Shown here: positions 45,490 through 56,879 of the stretch, in pieces | Numbering within the stretch: position 1 is the first letter of the stretch | Layout: every line of letters begins with the position of its first letter | Assembly: GCA_024734495.1 (NCBI GenBank) | Contig: JALMQS010000128.1 | Location: forward strand, 22,111,809 to 22,175,808 | Length of the DNA: 64,000 nt | Direction of reading: 5' to 3' | Source of the DNA: Forficula auricularia | Taxonomy: Eukaryota; Arthropoda; Insecta; Dermaptera; Forficulidae | The notes under the pieces: model-generated | Database searches by the model: none | What the model was told of the DNA's origin: nothing | The model's input: only the letters and a program-made list of their open reading frames with translations | Made by a program: the position numbers and the translations under genes

Positions 45490-45565
45490 AAACCAGCTAC
45501 GAAGCCCGCCTTCAACGAGCATCATACTGGTCAGAGAGCTGAGCCACCTACACCCCGCAGTGGGT
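45490..45565 (-). repeat. Possible SINE head fragment
   Basis: On the minus strand, GTAGGTGGCTCAGCTCTCTG resembles a box A region and GGCGGGCTTCGTAGC a degenerate box B. The body is not recognisable. Confidence 0.3.
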
Positions 45566-45927
45566 TTTAAAATAATAATTTAAATTTCCTAATTTTAATA
45601 GATTTTATTTTTCATAAACTAGTGGGTTTAAATTTTTAAAATTGAAAAAATCACAGCAAGCCGATTATAATTAGTATATCATAGACAAGGGAGTAGCCAC
45701 GGGGGGCAGAACCCCCCCAATGCAAGGCTAGTGGAATGTGTAGCGGAAACGACAAACCGTTTCTTATGACAAACTAACCGTAATTAAATATATTTCATAT
45801 GTTTAATCAAGAATTATGTTCTTTTTTAATTTCTTCAAGTACATACCTATTTATAAAGAGAAACAAAGAGATTTTCTACTGCTTGATACAAATAAACATA
45901 CAGACATAAGCGTTATTGGAGCGTTTG

Positions 45928-46330
45928 AAGGTCGAAATTGCAAAGAAACGGCCCCATTTGAAGAAGAAAAAAGTGCTGTTTCATCAAGACAACGCACGAT
46001 GTCACAAGTCAATCAAAACTATGGAAAAACTACATGAATTTAACTTCTAATTGCTCCCACATCCACCTTATTCTCCAGATTTGACTCCCAGCGACTATTG
46101 GATGTTCGAAGACCTCAAAATTTGAAATGAACAGGTTATCGCTGAAACTGAGGCCTATTTTGAGGCGAAAGATAAATCATTCTACAAAAGTGGTATCAAA
46201 ATGTTAGAGCAGCGCTGGAATGATTGCGTTGCTCTTGATGGAGATTACGTTGATGAATAAAGCTAACTTTGAACAAAAAAAAACGTGTTTTCTTTGTTAG
46301 GCCCGGGACTTTTCAGCCCATGTGGTATGA
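45928..46330 (+). pseudogene. mariner transposase C-terminal remnant
   Basis: The frame reads LFHQDNARCHKS, then LLPHPPYSPDLTPSDYWMF, then MLEQRWNDCVALDGDYVDE with a stop at 46258-46260. The Asp codons at 45988-45990 and 46093-46095 are 35 codons apart, which is the D34D spacing of mariner elements. A TAA lies in frame between them and a TGA follows FEDLKI, so it is dead. Sequence ending TTTTCAGCCC at about 46303-46322 looks like the mariner 3' end. The 5' half is absent; the upstream flank belongs to another repeat. Confidence 0.85.
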
Positions 46331-46387
46331 TATCGAGGTATATATCGAAATTATATATCTGTATATATATATTATTTATTTGTTTAA

Positions 46388-46422
46388 GACTATAGTTTCG
46401 AAGGCTTGGCCCTCATCATCAG
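46388..46422 (-). ncRNA. Hammerhead-ribozyme-like core with palindromic stem III
   Basis: On the minus strand, CTGATGA (46416-46422), stem GAGGGC/GCCTTC with a CAA loop, then GAAAC and TATAGTC. The bases ACTATAGT are self-complementary and end in GTC, the classic cleavage triplet. This suits a two-molecule hammerhead with a minimal stem III. Confidence 0.65.
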
Positions 46423-46970
46423 TCTTTTTAATTATAAATATTATTTTTCATGAGATCAGTATCGCGTGGATATTGAAAATTTTTGAAAAAAATGTCTTCT
46501 TTCTCAGCTGGTTAGCCAAGTAGAATTAAAATAAACTCTTTGTTTTTCTTTATGAATCAACAACTCTGCTATGCAAAATAAAAGCTTTTCAATTACTTAC
46601 CTATTTGTTTTAATAAAAAAAATTCCCACTAAATATTTTGCTTTGTAGATTGACTCCCCCCCCCCCCCCCCATGACAAATTTCTGGCTACGCCACTAACT
46701 ACTAATATAGATTTATTTTCATTGAGAGTCTATCTGCGAATTTTTCGGAGACCTTACTATAAGTATTAAAAAAGTTTTTCTCCTCGAGTGATATTACATT
46801 TAACAGGCTCAACACAAATCCCATCATAGAATAGTAAATAAATTTTTTATTACTTAAAAACAAATTGGAGGCCTTATTATCACCTTCTCCTTTACATTGC
46901 TGCATTTTTCCAAGTATATTTTTTATTAAATACTATGACTACTTGAATGTCTAAATTCAATTTTAATTAA

Positions 46971-47004
46971 CTGAGGATGGGTTTGATTAGAACCGAAACA
47001 TGTA
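46971..47004 (+). ncRNA. Hammerhead-like core, GAAACATGTA type
   Basis: CTGAGGA at 46971-46977 fits CTGANGA. A GGTT/AACC stem and GAAAC at 46995-46999 follow. The bases ACATGT are self-complementary and give a GTA triplet. Confidence 0.55.
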
Positions 47005-47051
47005 TTAACTACAATAAAAATTATAAATGATTGAATCTCTATGTGTGTTTT

Positions 47052-47608
47052 GTTTTTTACTTTATCCAATGCAAAGCATGGGTAAAGTATTGTAATCGCT
47101 CTCGGGGCAAGCGTGGCTTCAAAGGGTCCTCAGGTAAAGACTACGGAACCCATGGACTCAATTAAAGTCACAAATTGTAGTATTCAATTAGGTTGAATAT
47201 TAGCACGTGACGGTTTTGCCAAAAATTACATGGGGTCTCGTCGAGAGGCCAAAAAGTGCGATTTTTTCATTTAGTGCGTGCGGATGTATGTATGTATGTA
47301 TGGATGGATGGATGTATGTATGTTATCGCTTTTTTGGCCCACGATTTTTTCCACACCGTTGCACCGATTGAAATGAAATTAAAAACCTACCATTAGTTTA
47401 ACAAAATGAAGCGCTGATTAGTTTTTGGTACATATCGGCCCACAAACATTAGTACTTTATTTCAGTACTTTTTTAGTTTTTTCTAAATATCTTGAAAATG
47501 ACTTAACCAATTTTGATGAAATTTAATATCCTAATTAAGTACCTTGGGGACCACAAAAAAGGTTAAATAAAGTTTTTAGTAAAATTATATTTTAAAGTAC
47601 TTTACTCT
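47052..47608. repeat. Right arm of the inverted repeat pair
   Basis: Reverse complement of 43190-43735. A GTATGTAT/GGATGGATG microsatellite (47286-47325) is longer here. Confidence 0.9.
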
Positions 47609-47789
47609 AGAGTAAGATGGTACTTTTTTTAATTTTTTAAATTCTTTAAAATTTATTCATTTGAAAGTTTTAATATAGCTCATTTAGCCTTGCTTAAGTA
47701 AGAATGGATAGGCTTCTCTCTGTGAAATGCTAAAAATTTGGGAGGAATTTTTATGAGTAACCATAGCAACTGCGTTGTTTTCTTATCCG

Positions 47790-48475
47790 TTACCTTTGCT
47801 GAAGACAGAGAAATCGATTTTAAACCAAAAATAGCGATTGATTCTCATCTAGTACTTGAGGAATAATCATTCTATATTGGATTTTTGACGTTTCGGTTTT
47901 TATTAGTAACCATTGCTGAAGACATAGAGAAATCGACTTTAAACCAAAAATAGCGATTGATTCTCATCTAGTACTTGAGGAATAATCATTCTATATTGGA
48001 TTTTTGACGTTTCGGTTTTTATTAGTAACCATTGCTGAAGACATAGAGAAATCGACTTTAAACCAAAAATAGCGATTGATTCTCATCTAGTACTTGAGGA
48101 ATAATCATTCTATATTGGATTTTTGACGTTTCGGTTTTTATTACTAACCATTGCTGAAGACATGGAGGAATCGACTTAAAATAAAAAATAGTGATTGATT
48201 CTCATCTAATACTTGAGAAATATCCATTCTATATTGGATTTTTGACATTTCGGTTTTTATTAGTAACCATTCCTGAAGACATAGAGAAATCAACTTTAAA
48301 CCAAAAATAGCGATTGATTCTCATCTAGTATTTGAGGAATAATCATTCTATATTGGATTTTTGACGTTTCGGTTTTTATTGGTAACCATTGCTGAAGACA
48401 TGGAGGAATCGACTTAAAATCAAAAATAACGATCGATTCTTATCTAATACTAGAGGAATAACCTTATTGCATTCC
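47790..48475 (+). repeat. 119-bp tandem repeat followed by an inverted arm
   Basis: GCTGAAGACA-type anchors lie at 47798, 47915, 48034, 48153, 48272 and 48391, spaced 117-119. Each unit has TTGACGTTTCGGTTTTTATT. Inverted related sequence follows at about 48480-48990 and ends GGATAAAGTTTAGCAACGAT. Single or partial copies are at 35.8-36.1, 43.1 and 59.2-59.7 kb. Confidence 0.88.
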
Positions 48476-49224
48476 AACTCAAGATTGAGTTGTTTGCCAT
48501 AAAAGAATTTAGTCTTTTTGATTTTAAGTCGATTCTTCTACATTTTCAGTAGAGGTTTCCATTAATAGTCAAAACATCAAAAATGGAATTCAATAAGGTT
48601 ATTCCTCTAGTATTAGATAAGAATCGATCGTTATTTTTGATTTTAAGTCGTTTCCTCCATGTCTACAGCAATGGTTACCACTAATAATCGAAACGTCAAA
48701 AACCTAATGTAGAATTGTTATTCCTCAAGTATTAGATGAGAATCGATGGCTATTTTTGATTTTAAGTCGATTCCTCTATGTCTTCAGCAATGGTTACAAT
48801 AATAACCGAAATGTCAAAAATCCAATGTAGAATGGTTATTCCTCGACTCTTAAATGAGAATTATTTTTGAATTAATTTCAATATGAACTACAAATTGCAA
48901 GTGATATCTGATTAATAATAAAGGAACAAACATATTAATTAATATTTCAAATGAATTTGGATAAAGTTTAGCAACGATCCGTTGCAGTTTATTTATTTTT
49001 GATAGTACATTTATTGTTTGTGAGAATAGGGGATTTAGTGAATAAATGTTTTAACGATCAAGAATATTTTAGTGGTGAAAATTTTTATTAAATAATCAGA
49101 TGTCTAAATTAAGCAGCCTGACCCCTTAATAATTTCCCTCTTGTAATTTCCTGTATTCACCATTAGGCATTTAGGCTTCAAGTTTATTATTATATACCAA
49201 TTAAGTAATAAAGTCTGAAACTAC

Positions 49225-49310
49225 CTGTAATCACCCGCATGAGAGAGTTGAGAGATACTGGAATAATACGATAGGAGCAGGCTCATCACCATTAGAATGG
49301 TGCTGGGCAT
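49225..49310 (-). CDS. Candidate first coding exon with a signal-peptide-like start
   Basis: An ATG at 49310 opens a frame reading MPSTILMVMSLLLSYYSSIS and then QLSHAGDY, ending at a TACAG/GTAGTT donor. A hydrophobic core after a short polar start suggests a secreted protein. Another frame across the same bases, starting after TATTAG, reads SRVFLIDAQHHSNGDEPAP and could use a GTGATT donor instead. The island lies between repeats and is less AT-rich than they are. No downstream exon was identified. Confidence 0.25.
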
Positions 49311-49405
49311 CAATTAGGAACACACGAGAACATGCATATTGCTAATACACATAAACAGCCGGTGTTTGCGAAACAGAAGTTGCCACCTAAATGAAATATT
49401 TAGAT

Positions 49406-50250
49406 CAGGGGTGTCCATCCTTTTGGACTACATTTGAACATTTGAACACAAAAAATTATTTCGGGCCGCAGATATATACTAATTCTATTGATATTTGTTA
49501 ATCAAAAAAATAATTTTTAAGAAAAAAATAAAACCGACTTCAAAAAAATTAAATGCAACAAATAAAATACACTAAAAGATATAAAATAATTATTAACTTA
49601 ATTAGTTACAACTAAACTATGAAATATTAACATGAAATTACTTTTTGTACTCGGTGCCAATGTGATTCATAAAAGGTATATGTTTGGCACCGACTTAAAA
49701 AAGTAATTTCATGTTAATATTTCGTAGTTTAGTTGTAACTAAATAAGATAATAATTATTTTATACCTTTTAGTGTATTTTATTTGTTGCATTTAATTTTT
49801 GAAGTCGGTTTTATTTTTTCTTAAAAACTATTTTTATTTTTCTCTTTTTAGTGATGTTATTAATAGTGATCATATCATCATAACTTGACCAAATTAATAT
49901 GGCACCATCCCTAAGATACCCACTTTCCAATACAAAAAGAATCATCGAAATCGGTTCATAAACAAAGAAGTTAGGCATGAGCAAACCTAACAAAAAAAGT
50001 CTAATACCTATGAAAAAATGGGACCAATCGGAAGGAAGACCGAACCCAATGCAAATTTTTTTTCTTCAAAATTGGTTCATAATTGGCGGAGATATGAGAT
50101 AACATAGGCACAAAAAAAAAAAAAAAAAAATCAGTCAAATAGAGAACCTCCTCCTTTTTTTGAAGTCGGTTAAAAAAAAGAAAGTTAATAATGTAGAATA
50201 TTAATATCCACCAAGACAAAGAGGCAAAAATGGCATAGCATAACAATCTT
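49406..50250. mobile_element. Truncated hAT element split by a foldback
   Basis: CAGGGGTGTCCATCCTTTTG is the left end of the 29000/29618 family. Matching interior sequence (CACCAAGACAAAGAGGCAAA) resumes near 50210 after a foldback insertion. No right end was found. Confidence 0.5.
49495..49830. repeat. Foldback of the ACCGACTTCAAAA family, copy 1
   Basis: AAAACCGACTTCAAAAAAAT at the left is mirrored by GAAGTCGGTTTTATTTTTTC at the right. Inner TATTAACATGAAATTAC and its complement pair as well. Other copies are at 57535-57950 and 63268-63768. Copy 1 sits inside a split hAT element. Confidence 0.88.
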
Positions 50251-50357
50251 TGAGTTGTATTCCTTCAGGATTTTGTTTTTAAATCACTTAGCACTTCCCA
50301 CTTCAAGAAGTTTTAATTACTGATCTAATAAATACGAATATTTTAGTAAATGGAATA

Positions 50358-51155
50358 CAGTGAAACCCCTCAAATCCTAACTAATAGGGGTTGTAGTCTG
50401 TTCGAATTAGCCGAAAGCAGCTTCGACAATTTTTTTAATGATATTGATATGAGAAGGAGATACACCAAAAAGGTACATCCCCTAAAGGCCTGGGCAATGA
50501 AGATAACTGATATCAAGTGAAAGATAAGTGATATTTTGTGTTTATATTATTATTTCATTGTTTTAGTAAAGTAATTAACCTAAAGAATTTCATTAACCAG
50601 ATTTTACCTTAGAAAATCATAAGATGGTGTCATCTATTAAATCCGATGGAATGGAATATTTTTAATTATATGTCAGAGGGGTTGTTTTTCACCATCTCGG
50701 GAATCGAACTCGAGTGCCGCAGGTGAGCCAGATGGCCCGGATTGCTGTTACGGGTACTCGGGTTCGATTCCGGAGGGGTGAAAAACAACCCCTCTGACAT
50801 ACCATATAATTAAATATATTCCATTCCATCGGATTTAATAGATGACACCATCTTATGATTTTCTAAGAAAATTTGAATCTATTACCATCGGCAAATTGAA
50901 ATCATTCATATACTAGTACAACTTTTACCGTTTTTCAATCCTGGATGACATAAGTATGTAGAGACATTTACACTTTGTTAGGTATTATGCTAACTGTACT
51001 TTTTTGTTAATTTTTCAACTAATTATGTAAAATAAAGTTATAATGTAGAAAATATACATAATTGTTTTATGACTAAATAAATAAGTTTCTCTTTTTTGCG
51101 TTCGGATTTCCCGGGATTTCAGGTTTCCGGGGTTCGGATTTGAGGGGTTTCTCTG
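50358..51155. mobile_element. TA-flanked MITE carrying a nested palindrome
   Basis: CAGTGAAACCCCTCAAATCC at the left and GGATTTGAGGGGTTTCTCTG at the right are inverted, with TA on each side. It is the same family as 30434-31111. A SINE fragment (about 50430-50490) and a 280-bp palindrome (50603-50880) lie inside. Confidence 0.88.
50603..50880. repeat. Palindrome with tRNA-promoter-like box B on both strands
   Basis: The arms (ATGGTGTCATCTATTAAATC outward and its complement) enclose an inner inverted pair of GTCAGAGGGGTTGTTTTTCA. The centre holds GGGTTCGATTCC on the plus strand and GAGTTCGATTCCCG on the minus strand. This looks like two SINE heads joined head to head. Confidence 0.8.
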
Positions 51156-51159
51156 TAAA

Positions 51160-52195
51160 TATAATACCAAGAACAAGTGAATGTGTTTTATTGTATTTTA
51201 TTTCGATAGCCAATAAACCTTTTTAAAATGTTATATTATTTATTTGCTAGAGCCTCCACAGCAAAAATGTCCCTTTCATCCTACCTCTCCCCTATAAGTA
51301 TTATTAGCACGGGTGCCCACTCTCCCTAGCTTCATGACTACCCCCCATTTTCATGAAAAGTACCCCCCCCCCCCTTCATTTTCATGAAAAGTAACTCTCC
51401 CCTGTATAAAAATTTTTATTAACTTCTAAAGAATAAGAAGAGTTTTTTATTACCGTTTGTTGAAGTTATTAACTTGACCGATTTTATTTTTACCATATAA
51501 TTCTAATTTTGCAACAATTTTCAACCCCTTTGCGGGCACTCTTCTTATTACATACTGAAAGTGAAAATTTCATTTTTTTCATAGGAAAAATAATAACAGA
51601 ATAATACTTGATTTTTAGATTAAGAAATTATATGCTAATATCGAATCCCATGGAAAAATTTTTAACTAATCACTTAGAAATTGAATAATTCATAAAGCTA
51701 TTTGTCTGAAATAACTATATGTCTACGATATGTATAGTATATTTAATAGAGTATTTGAAATAACAAAATTCAATACACTCGGTATAAATCAAGTATGGTA
51801 TAAAGGGACAATCACCTTTCTGATGGGGTTAACTAGAAGATCAAGATAATCTCCTTCGCTCTGTATTCCCAGTCCCAGTCACGCACTTGCCATTGTTTCG
51901 AACGTTTATTTCACGATAAAAATAACAATTACCTAATGGAATAATGTACGGCAATATAAAATGAAATAATCACGAGATTATAAATAATAATAAGAAAATA
52001 GAGAATATAAAATTATTGTAGTTTATTATTTAGTAAAGAGATCCTAGCGATATATAAATGATTTAAAAAGATAAAAAAAATCAAAAAATTTAAGGGTTCA
52101 TCGTTTTTAAAATTAAAAAAAAAATTAAAATCTTGAAGACTAAAAGGCTAAAGACTAGCTACACTTTTTAATGATTTATTGAAAGCTATTAAGTT
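51160..52195. other. AT-rich stretch, no gene seen
   Basis: It contains a CCCCC-rich duplicated TTTTCATGAAAAGTA at about 51350-51400 and otherwise featureless AT-rich sequence. Confidence 0.45.
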
Positions 52196-52559
52196 GATTG
52201 AAAATAGCCACAGAGATTCACATATTTATATTCTATAGAATATAATGGGGAAGTATTGCGATGGCCAGTCTGGGTCCTGACTATTTGAGAGCTTGTATCT
52301 CAGCGATATAAAATGTTAATTTAATTTTGTAACTTCTAGATGGAAGGAATCGATGCCCTTAATAGTTGAAAATCGGATTTGGGACATAAAACCGGAAATT
52401 GTGGTCCCCAGAGGCGAAAAAGGGAAAACCAGAAGTAAAAATTTACATGGAATATTTTTCGTTTTTTTTTTCTCAAAAACGGCTGTAACGATTTTTTTTA
52501 AACTTATGTATTTATCAAGTGTCATGAGTTAAATGTGAAAGTCGTGTGGTGAACACAAC

Positions 52560-52818
52560 AGTTTTTTTTTTATGATATTGATGTAAGAAGGAGATACACC
52601 AGAAGGTCCATCCCCTAAAGGCATATATGGGCTGGCCCCTCCATCGTGAAAAGAACAGAGTAGAAGGAAAGAAGCCGGAATCACGAGCCAAATCTCAGAA
52701 AGTTAGATATAGTCCAATTTACTAAGTTTTTGGGGGCTTCGAGCAGTGGTAAATTCTCCGCGCGATAAATTAGGTTAAATTTATCTCCCACTTAATTTTT
52801 ATTACCAGACCCTAACCC
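52560..52818 (-). repeat. 5'-truncated copy of the 30475 SINE
   Basis: The body from the A-tail side to CCAGACCCTA matches 30475-30740 closely. The tRNA head is missing, as expected from incomplete reverse transcription. Confidence 0.82.
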
Positions 52819-52953
52819 AGTTGATTAATATAAGCTTGTCTGCTCAAATTCAGCTTAGCTAATGGGGAGAATTTTTTAAAAATTAAAATGATATCGTTTT
52901 AAAGCATTTATTTCAAGTGCCTCTGCACCAGTTAAACAAGAAGAAAAGAAGGA

Positions 52954-53177
52954 GACAATAAAAGAGTGTGTCTTCTGCTGGAATTATAAATTTTATTTAT
53001 TTATTACGAGACTATAGTTTCGAGGGCTTTGAAAGATGTTAACCTTTCATTCATAAATTAATTCCTGTGAATACATTGTAATAGACTGATGAAGAGGGCA
53101 AAGCCCTCGAAACTATAATCTCGCTATAAATAAATAAAATTTATAATTCCAGCAGAAGACACACTCTTTTATTGTCA
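52954..53177. repeat. Palindrome flanking a canonical hammerhead-like core
   Basis: AGAGTGTGTCTTCTGCTGGA at the left and TCCAGCAGAAGACACACTCT at the right. The hammerhead-like core is at the inner end of the right arm. CTGCTACTCTCGGCAAAA follows, as at 37.27 kb and, inverted, at 41.84 kb. Confidence 0.9.
53086..53117 (+). ncRNA. Hammerhead-ribozyme-like core (best match)
   Basis: Box CTGATGA at 53086-53092 and box GAAAC at 53109-53113 enclose a perfect stem GAGGGC/GCCCTC with an AAA loop. The following TATAATC could supply a short stem III and an ATC cleavage triplet. This is the order of a hammerhead: CUGANGA, stem II, GAAA, stem III, NUH. Stem I is short, so activity is uncertain. Confidence 0.65.
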
Positions 53178-53476
53178 CCTTCAATATATAAAAATTCTGC
53201 TACTCTCGGCAAAAACTTTCAATTTAAGAAGAAAAGAAGTAATCAGGTGTGAATCTGCCCTAAAGGCAGAATTATTAATTCACCACCAAATTATACACAG
53301 ATGTTTACATTCCGGATAGATTGTAAACTATGGGTGAGAAATTAAAAAAATAAATAAATAGTAATTATAATAATATTTGATTATTCGTTTCCATGATTAA
53401 TAATTAAACGAATCGTAGGGAGTAGGACATGACTTTAAATTAAATACAAAGTTTTTTTATTAAATAGGGCAAACGT

Positions 53477-53503
53477 TTTGTTGCTGGTTGCCAACTTCTT
53501 CAG
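53477..53503 (-). ncRNA. Hammerhead-like core with AAAAC second box
   Basis: On the minus strand, CTGAAGA (53497-53503), a GTTG/CAAC stem, then AAAACG. One key base differs, so it is probably inactive. A similar degenerate form lies at 43086-43115 (+). Confidence 0.35.
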
Positions 53504-53594
53504 TGTCATATCCAACTCCTACGATTCCTTTAATAATAATAATATTAAATTTTAAGCAATAAATGGACTCTGAATTATGCTAACTCAGAGAATT

Positions 53595-53940
53595 AAATTA
53601 GGTTGGAGTTGGTGGTGTTTTACAAGGAGAAAAATTAAAATACAAAGATTTTTTTAGTTTACTCTATATATTTCGAGCTCTTAACTCATCGTCAGAACAT
53701 TGACTGAAGATAACATAAAATAATGAACATAATTTATTTTAATATGATGGGCAGTTATTTATGACTTAGTGTAAATATGAAAGAATTATCAGGGGATGGG
53801 ACGGCCTTAGAGCCGAAAGAACGATGGAGCAGACAGAGGGCTAAACTGGGAATAAAGAAAAGATATTTATACTTGGAAGTTGCCGAAAATTAATTTTTCT
53901 CCTTGTGAAACACCACCAACTCCAACCTAATTTAATTTTA
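53595..53940. repeat. Inverted-repeat element related to the 10-kb palindrome
   Basis: AGGTTGGAGTTGGTGGTGTT at the left and AACACCACCAACTCCAACCT-like sequence at the right. It has a hammerhead-like core on the minus strand and the downstream GTTTCACTATAAACCAACAC motif. Confidence 0.82.
53670..53695 (-). ncRNA. Hammerhead-like core
   Basis: On the minus strand, CTGACGA (53689-53695), a GAG/CTC stem extended by a wobble pair, then GAAAT. It is placed inside the 53.6-kb inverted-repeat element. Confidence 0.48.
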
Positions 53941-54462
53941 ACAATGTTTCACTATAAACCAACACCGCGTTCCTTAAATTTGATTAACTCAGAGAAATAA
54001 ATTAAGGATAAATGACGGACGGAACTTCTTACTCTATCGCCATTAACTCTCTGTAATTTTGAAAACTTTCAGAAGAAATCAACTAATGTGGTCACCACAC
54101 GGCTTTCACATTCTCACTTAACAGGTCATTCAATAAGTCCTTAGGATAAGTGAGAAAAAAAACAAAATTTTGACAAAACTCGATTTTATTATTAATTAAT
54201 TGTTATTTGAAATGACCTCCTAATTTACACCCCCTATCTTTATTTCAATCTGATTAAAATTTATACACGACTAATAACTCGTGACACTTTTTTTAAGTAA
54301 TCTCTTATTCATCAGATATTAGAAAAGTGTCCTTTTAACACTTGATTTAAAAATTATTCTAATGGTTTAATTTAAAGTAGAAATCCGAAAATACAACTCG
54401 CATAAATAAATAAGAGTACTCAAAGTTGTCGATGTCTTAGACAATCATGAAATTATAGGTAA

Positions 54463-55464
54463 CTAGCTGACGACCGGGCCTTCGGCCCGGCGTCACCTAG
54501 CCCCTGGCGGGGAGCGTCTCGTTCATACCAATTTAATAATTGAAATTTAAAATCTTACTGTAAGTATCGAAAGAATGTGCTGAATGAAATTGATTCAAAA
54601 ATAAGGAAGAATAAGGAAAGATTTATTTAACACATTGCCTAAGCACGATCACTATCTGACCAATCAGAATCGTTCTAATAATTTAACGCTTTGGTATTGG
54701 CTATGCACTGGCCAATCAGATCGTTTCCACATACATATATATCCACATACTTTTCTATTTTATATATATAGATAGATATACGTAAAGCACGCTAAGTGCA
54801 CACATTTATATGACAGAAAGGATTGCCTTGTCACCAGTTAAAATATATAATTTAATTAAAATTTATTTGAAAAATCGAAATTTTTGTGATAATGGATTTG
54901 AAATAATAATTAAACAAATCAATCTATTAAAATAATTTGAAAAAATATATATATATATCTATATAAATAAAAATGTACTGTTACGCTTAAGTGATACGTT
55001 GAAGGATCTCCGAAAGTTCTTCAACGATTTTTTTGAAATTTTCACACAACATTCCATTCAAATACACGAGTGTTTTTATATATAGTGTTTTTATGGATAT
55101 CACACCTGTGTCATGTAAAAAATATTTTTTCGAGGAAACAACGCCAGCGCCTCTCTGGGGAGTAAAAGCAAACAAACAAGATGGCCGATAATAGCTTTTT
55201 GAAAATATTTCAACTGTAAATATTATTTTTGGCTAAGGGGACAAGTTTTACAAGTAATATATCATTCATTTACTGTTTTAATATCTATTCTATAATTATT
55301 TGAATTTTCAATTTATTTTCAAAACTATTATTATTTTTCAAATATAGGTATTTAAATTTTTGATCAAATCAATTTTGACAGGTAAGCAATATATAATCAT
55401 TTATCATTTTTATCTATATAAATTTTAACCATAAAACTAGACCGAAGGCTCGAGCGTCAGCTAG
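54463..55464. mobile_element. About 1-kb element with CTAGCTGACG termini
   Basis: CTAGCTGACGACCGGGCCTT at the left and a right end ending CTCGAGCGTCAGCTAG form inverted ends that include CCTTCG. Such CTAGCTGAC ends are common in arthropod repeats. The right end abuts an AT microsatellite. The internal 62-codon open frame on the minus strand has no recognised family. Confidence 0.6.
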
Positions 55465-56079
55465 TATATTATATATATATAATAATTTAGATATTATGCA
55501 TGGATTGGAATCAAGCCAGAATGAGTCTGAATAATTAAATTGAAAATTAATCCGTATTTAATTACTCTAGGAATGCTCACTTAACCCACTGAGCTAACTT
55601 GCTTACAGAGACAAAGCTCGGAAAATAAGCCTTTTAAATGACCTCGGACAAGCATCTCTTGATAAGAAATCATTAAATAAATTGGCTTTAAGAATTACAC
55701 CAAGCAAATAGCAATGTTTTTTATTCAAAATTCAGTTAAAATATGATAAAATTGAATTCAAACATGTCCAATGTTGCAATCCAAGTTTCTTATACGAGAA
55801 ACCTCTCAAAAAATAAATGTGTTTTTTTTCTTTAGAATCTTAATATATTATTTTTGTTTTATCTAGGTGTCTTAATATTCTTCTCCCTGTTGAATGGAAG
55901 CAAATGCTTGCTTCCATGACCTGAAGTTTTTTTGCTTGTTTAGCCTCACGTCCAACCCCTTTTAGTCGCCTTTTACGACAAGCAGAGGATACTATGGACC
56001 TATTCTACCTCCGATCCTTAGGGGTCTTAGTGTGCAATACTATTTTTACAATTAACAGTTATTGGTAGAAAGTTGGGAA

Positions 56080-56645
56080 ATTTCTTAAATCAACTGGTGT
56101 GGTCACCATACGACTTTTACATGCTCGCTTATTTGAAATCATCGCGACACTCCTAGTTTACACCCCCTTCTTTTATTTCAATCGGATTTAAATTTATACA
56201 GGACTAATAACTCATGACACTTGATATGTACACCAATTTAAAAAACAAAATCGTTGGTACCGTTTTTCGGAAAATAAAAAAAAAACGAAAAATCTTTCAT
56301 GTAAATGTCAACTTCCGATTTCAACCAAAAGCTTGCTGTACTCCTTGTAACCTATATCGAAATTAAGTTTCGAATTTCGTAGCTCTGAGACTTGGTTACA
56401 AAACGCAGGTGTGTACATACGTACATACGCACTGGCCAATTGATTTTTGGCCGCTTTTTGGCCTCTGGGAACCACAATATCCAGTTTTATGTCCTATTAT
56501 TATTTCCAACTATTAAGGGCATCGATTCCCTCCACCTAGAAGTTACAAAATGAAATTAACTTTTTTCATCTCTGAGATAGAAGCTCTCAAATTGTCAGGA
56601 TCCAGGCAGTCGATTGCAATACTTCACATTACTATATTCTATAGA
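56080..56645 (+). repeat. Dispersed repeat, related inverted copy at 52.2-52.5 kb
   Basis: CACCATACGACTTTTACATG, GACTAATAACTCATGACACT and TAAGGGCATCGATTCCCTCC are shared with 52200-52560 in inverted orientation and with part of 54080-54300. There is no coding content. Confidence 0.75.
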
Positions 56646-56710
56646 ATATAAATGTGAAAGTAAAAAATTCAACCAAATTAATTTTTCACAAGCTTCTTGA
56701 ATTGATCTAC

Positions 56711-56738
56711 AAAAAAAAAAAAAAAAAAAAAAAAAATC
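56711..56738. repeat. A-run of about 28
   Basis: A long A homopolymer beside repeat sequence; it may be the tail of a retroposed repeat. A C-run of about 16 is at 46656-46671. Confidence 0.8.
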
Positions 56739-56879
56739 GAACGAATTCAAAACTCCAGCCCTTTTTACAGGCTTTTATTATAAATTATTAGCTTTGTTAG
56801 TCAAACAATAATTATGAACTATAAAGATATTAGATTGTTTAGGAAGATTAATAATAAAAAATATTCTCCATAGTCTCTA

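Larger units (their letters stand above)
45688..46695. mobile_element. Possible hAT-like element enclosing the mariner remnant
   Basis: GGGAGTAGCCACGGGGGGC at the left and TGGCTACGCCACT at the right are roughly inverted, and C-runs lie just inside both ends. The interior holds the mariner remnant and a hammerhead-containing repeat. No clear target duplication was found, so the boundaries are tentative. Confidence 0.35.

Noticed and set aside
47790..48475. A CRISPR-like array
   Set aside because: The whole 119-base unit repeats without unique spacers, and the genome is eukaryotic.
47790..48990. Hammerhead motif in the 119-bp family (GAAACGTC plus CTGAAGA)
   Set aside because: The two boxes are on opposite strands, so no ribozyme core can form from one transcript.
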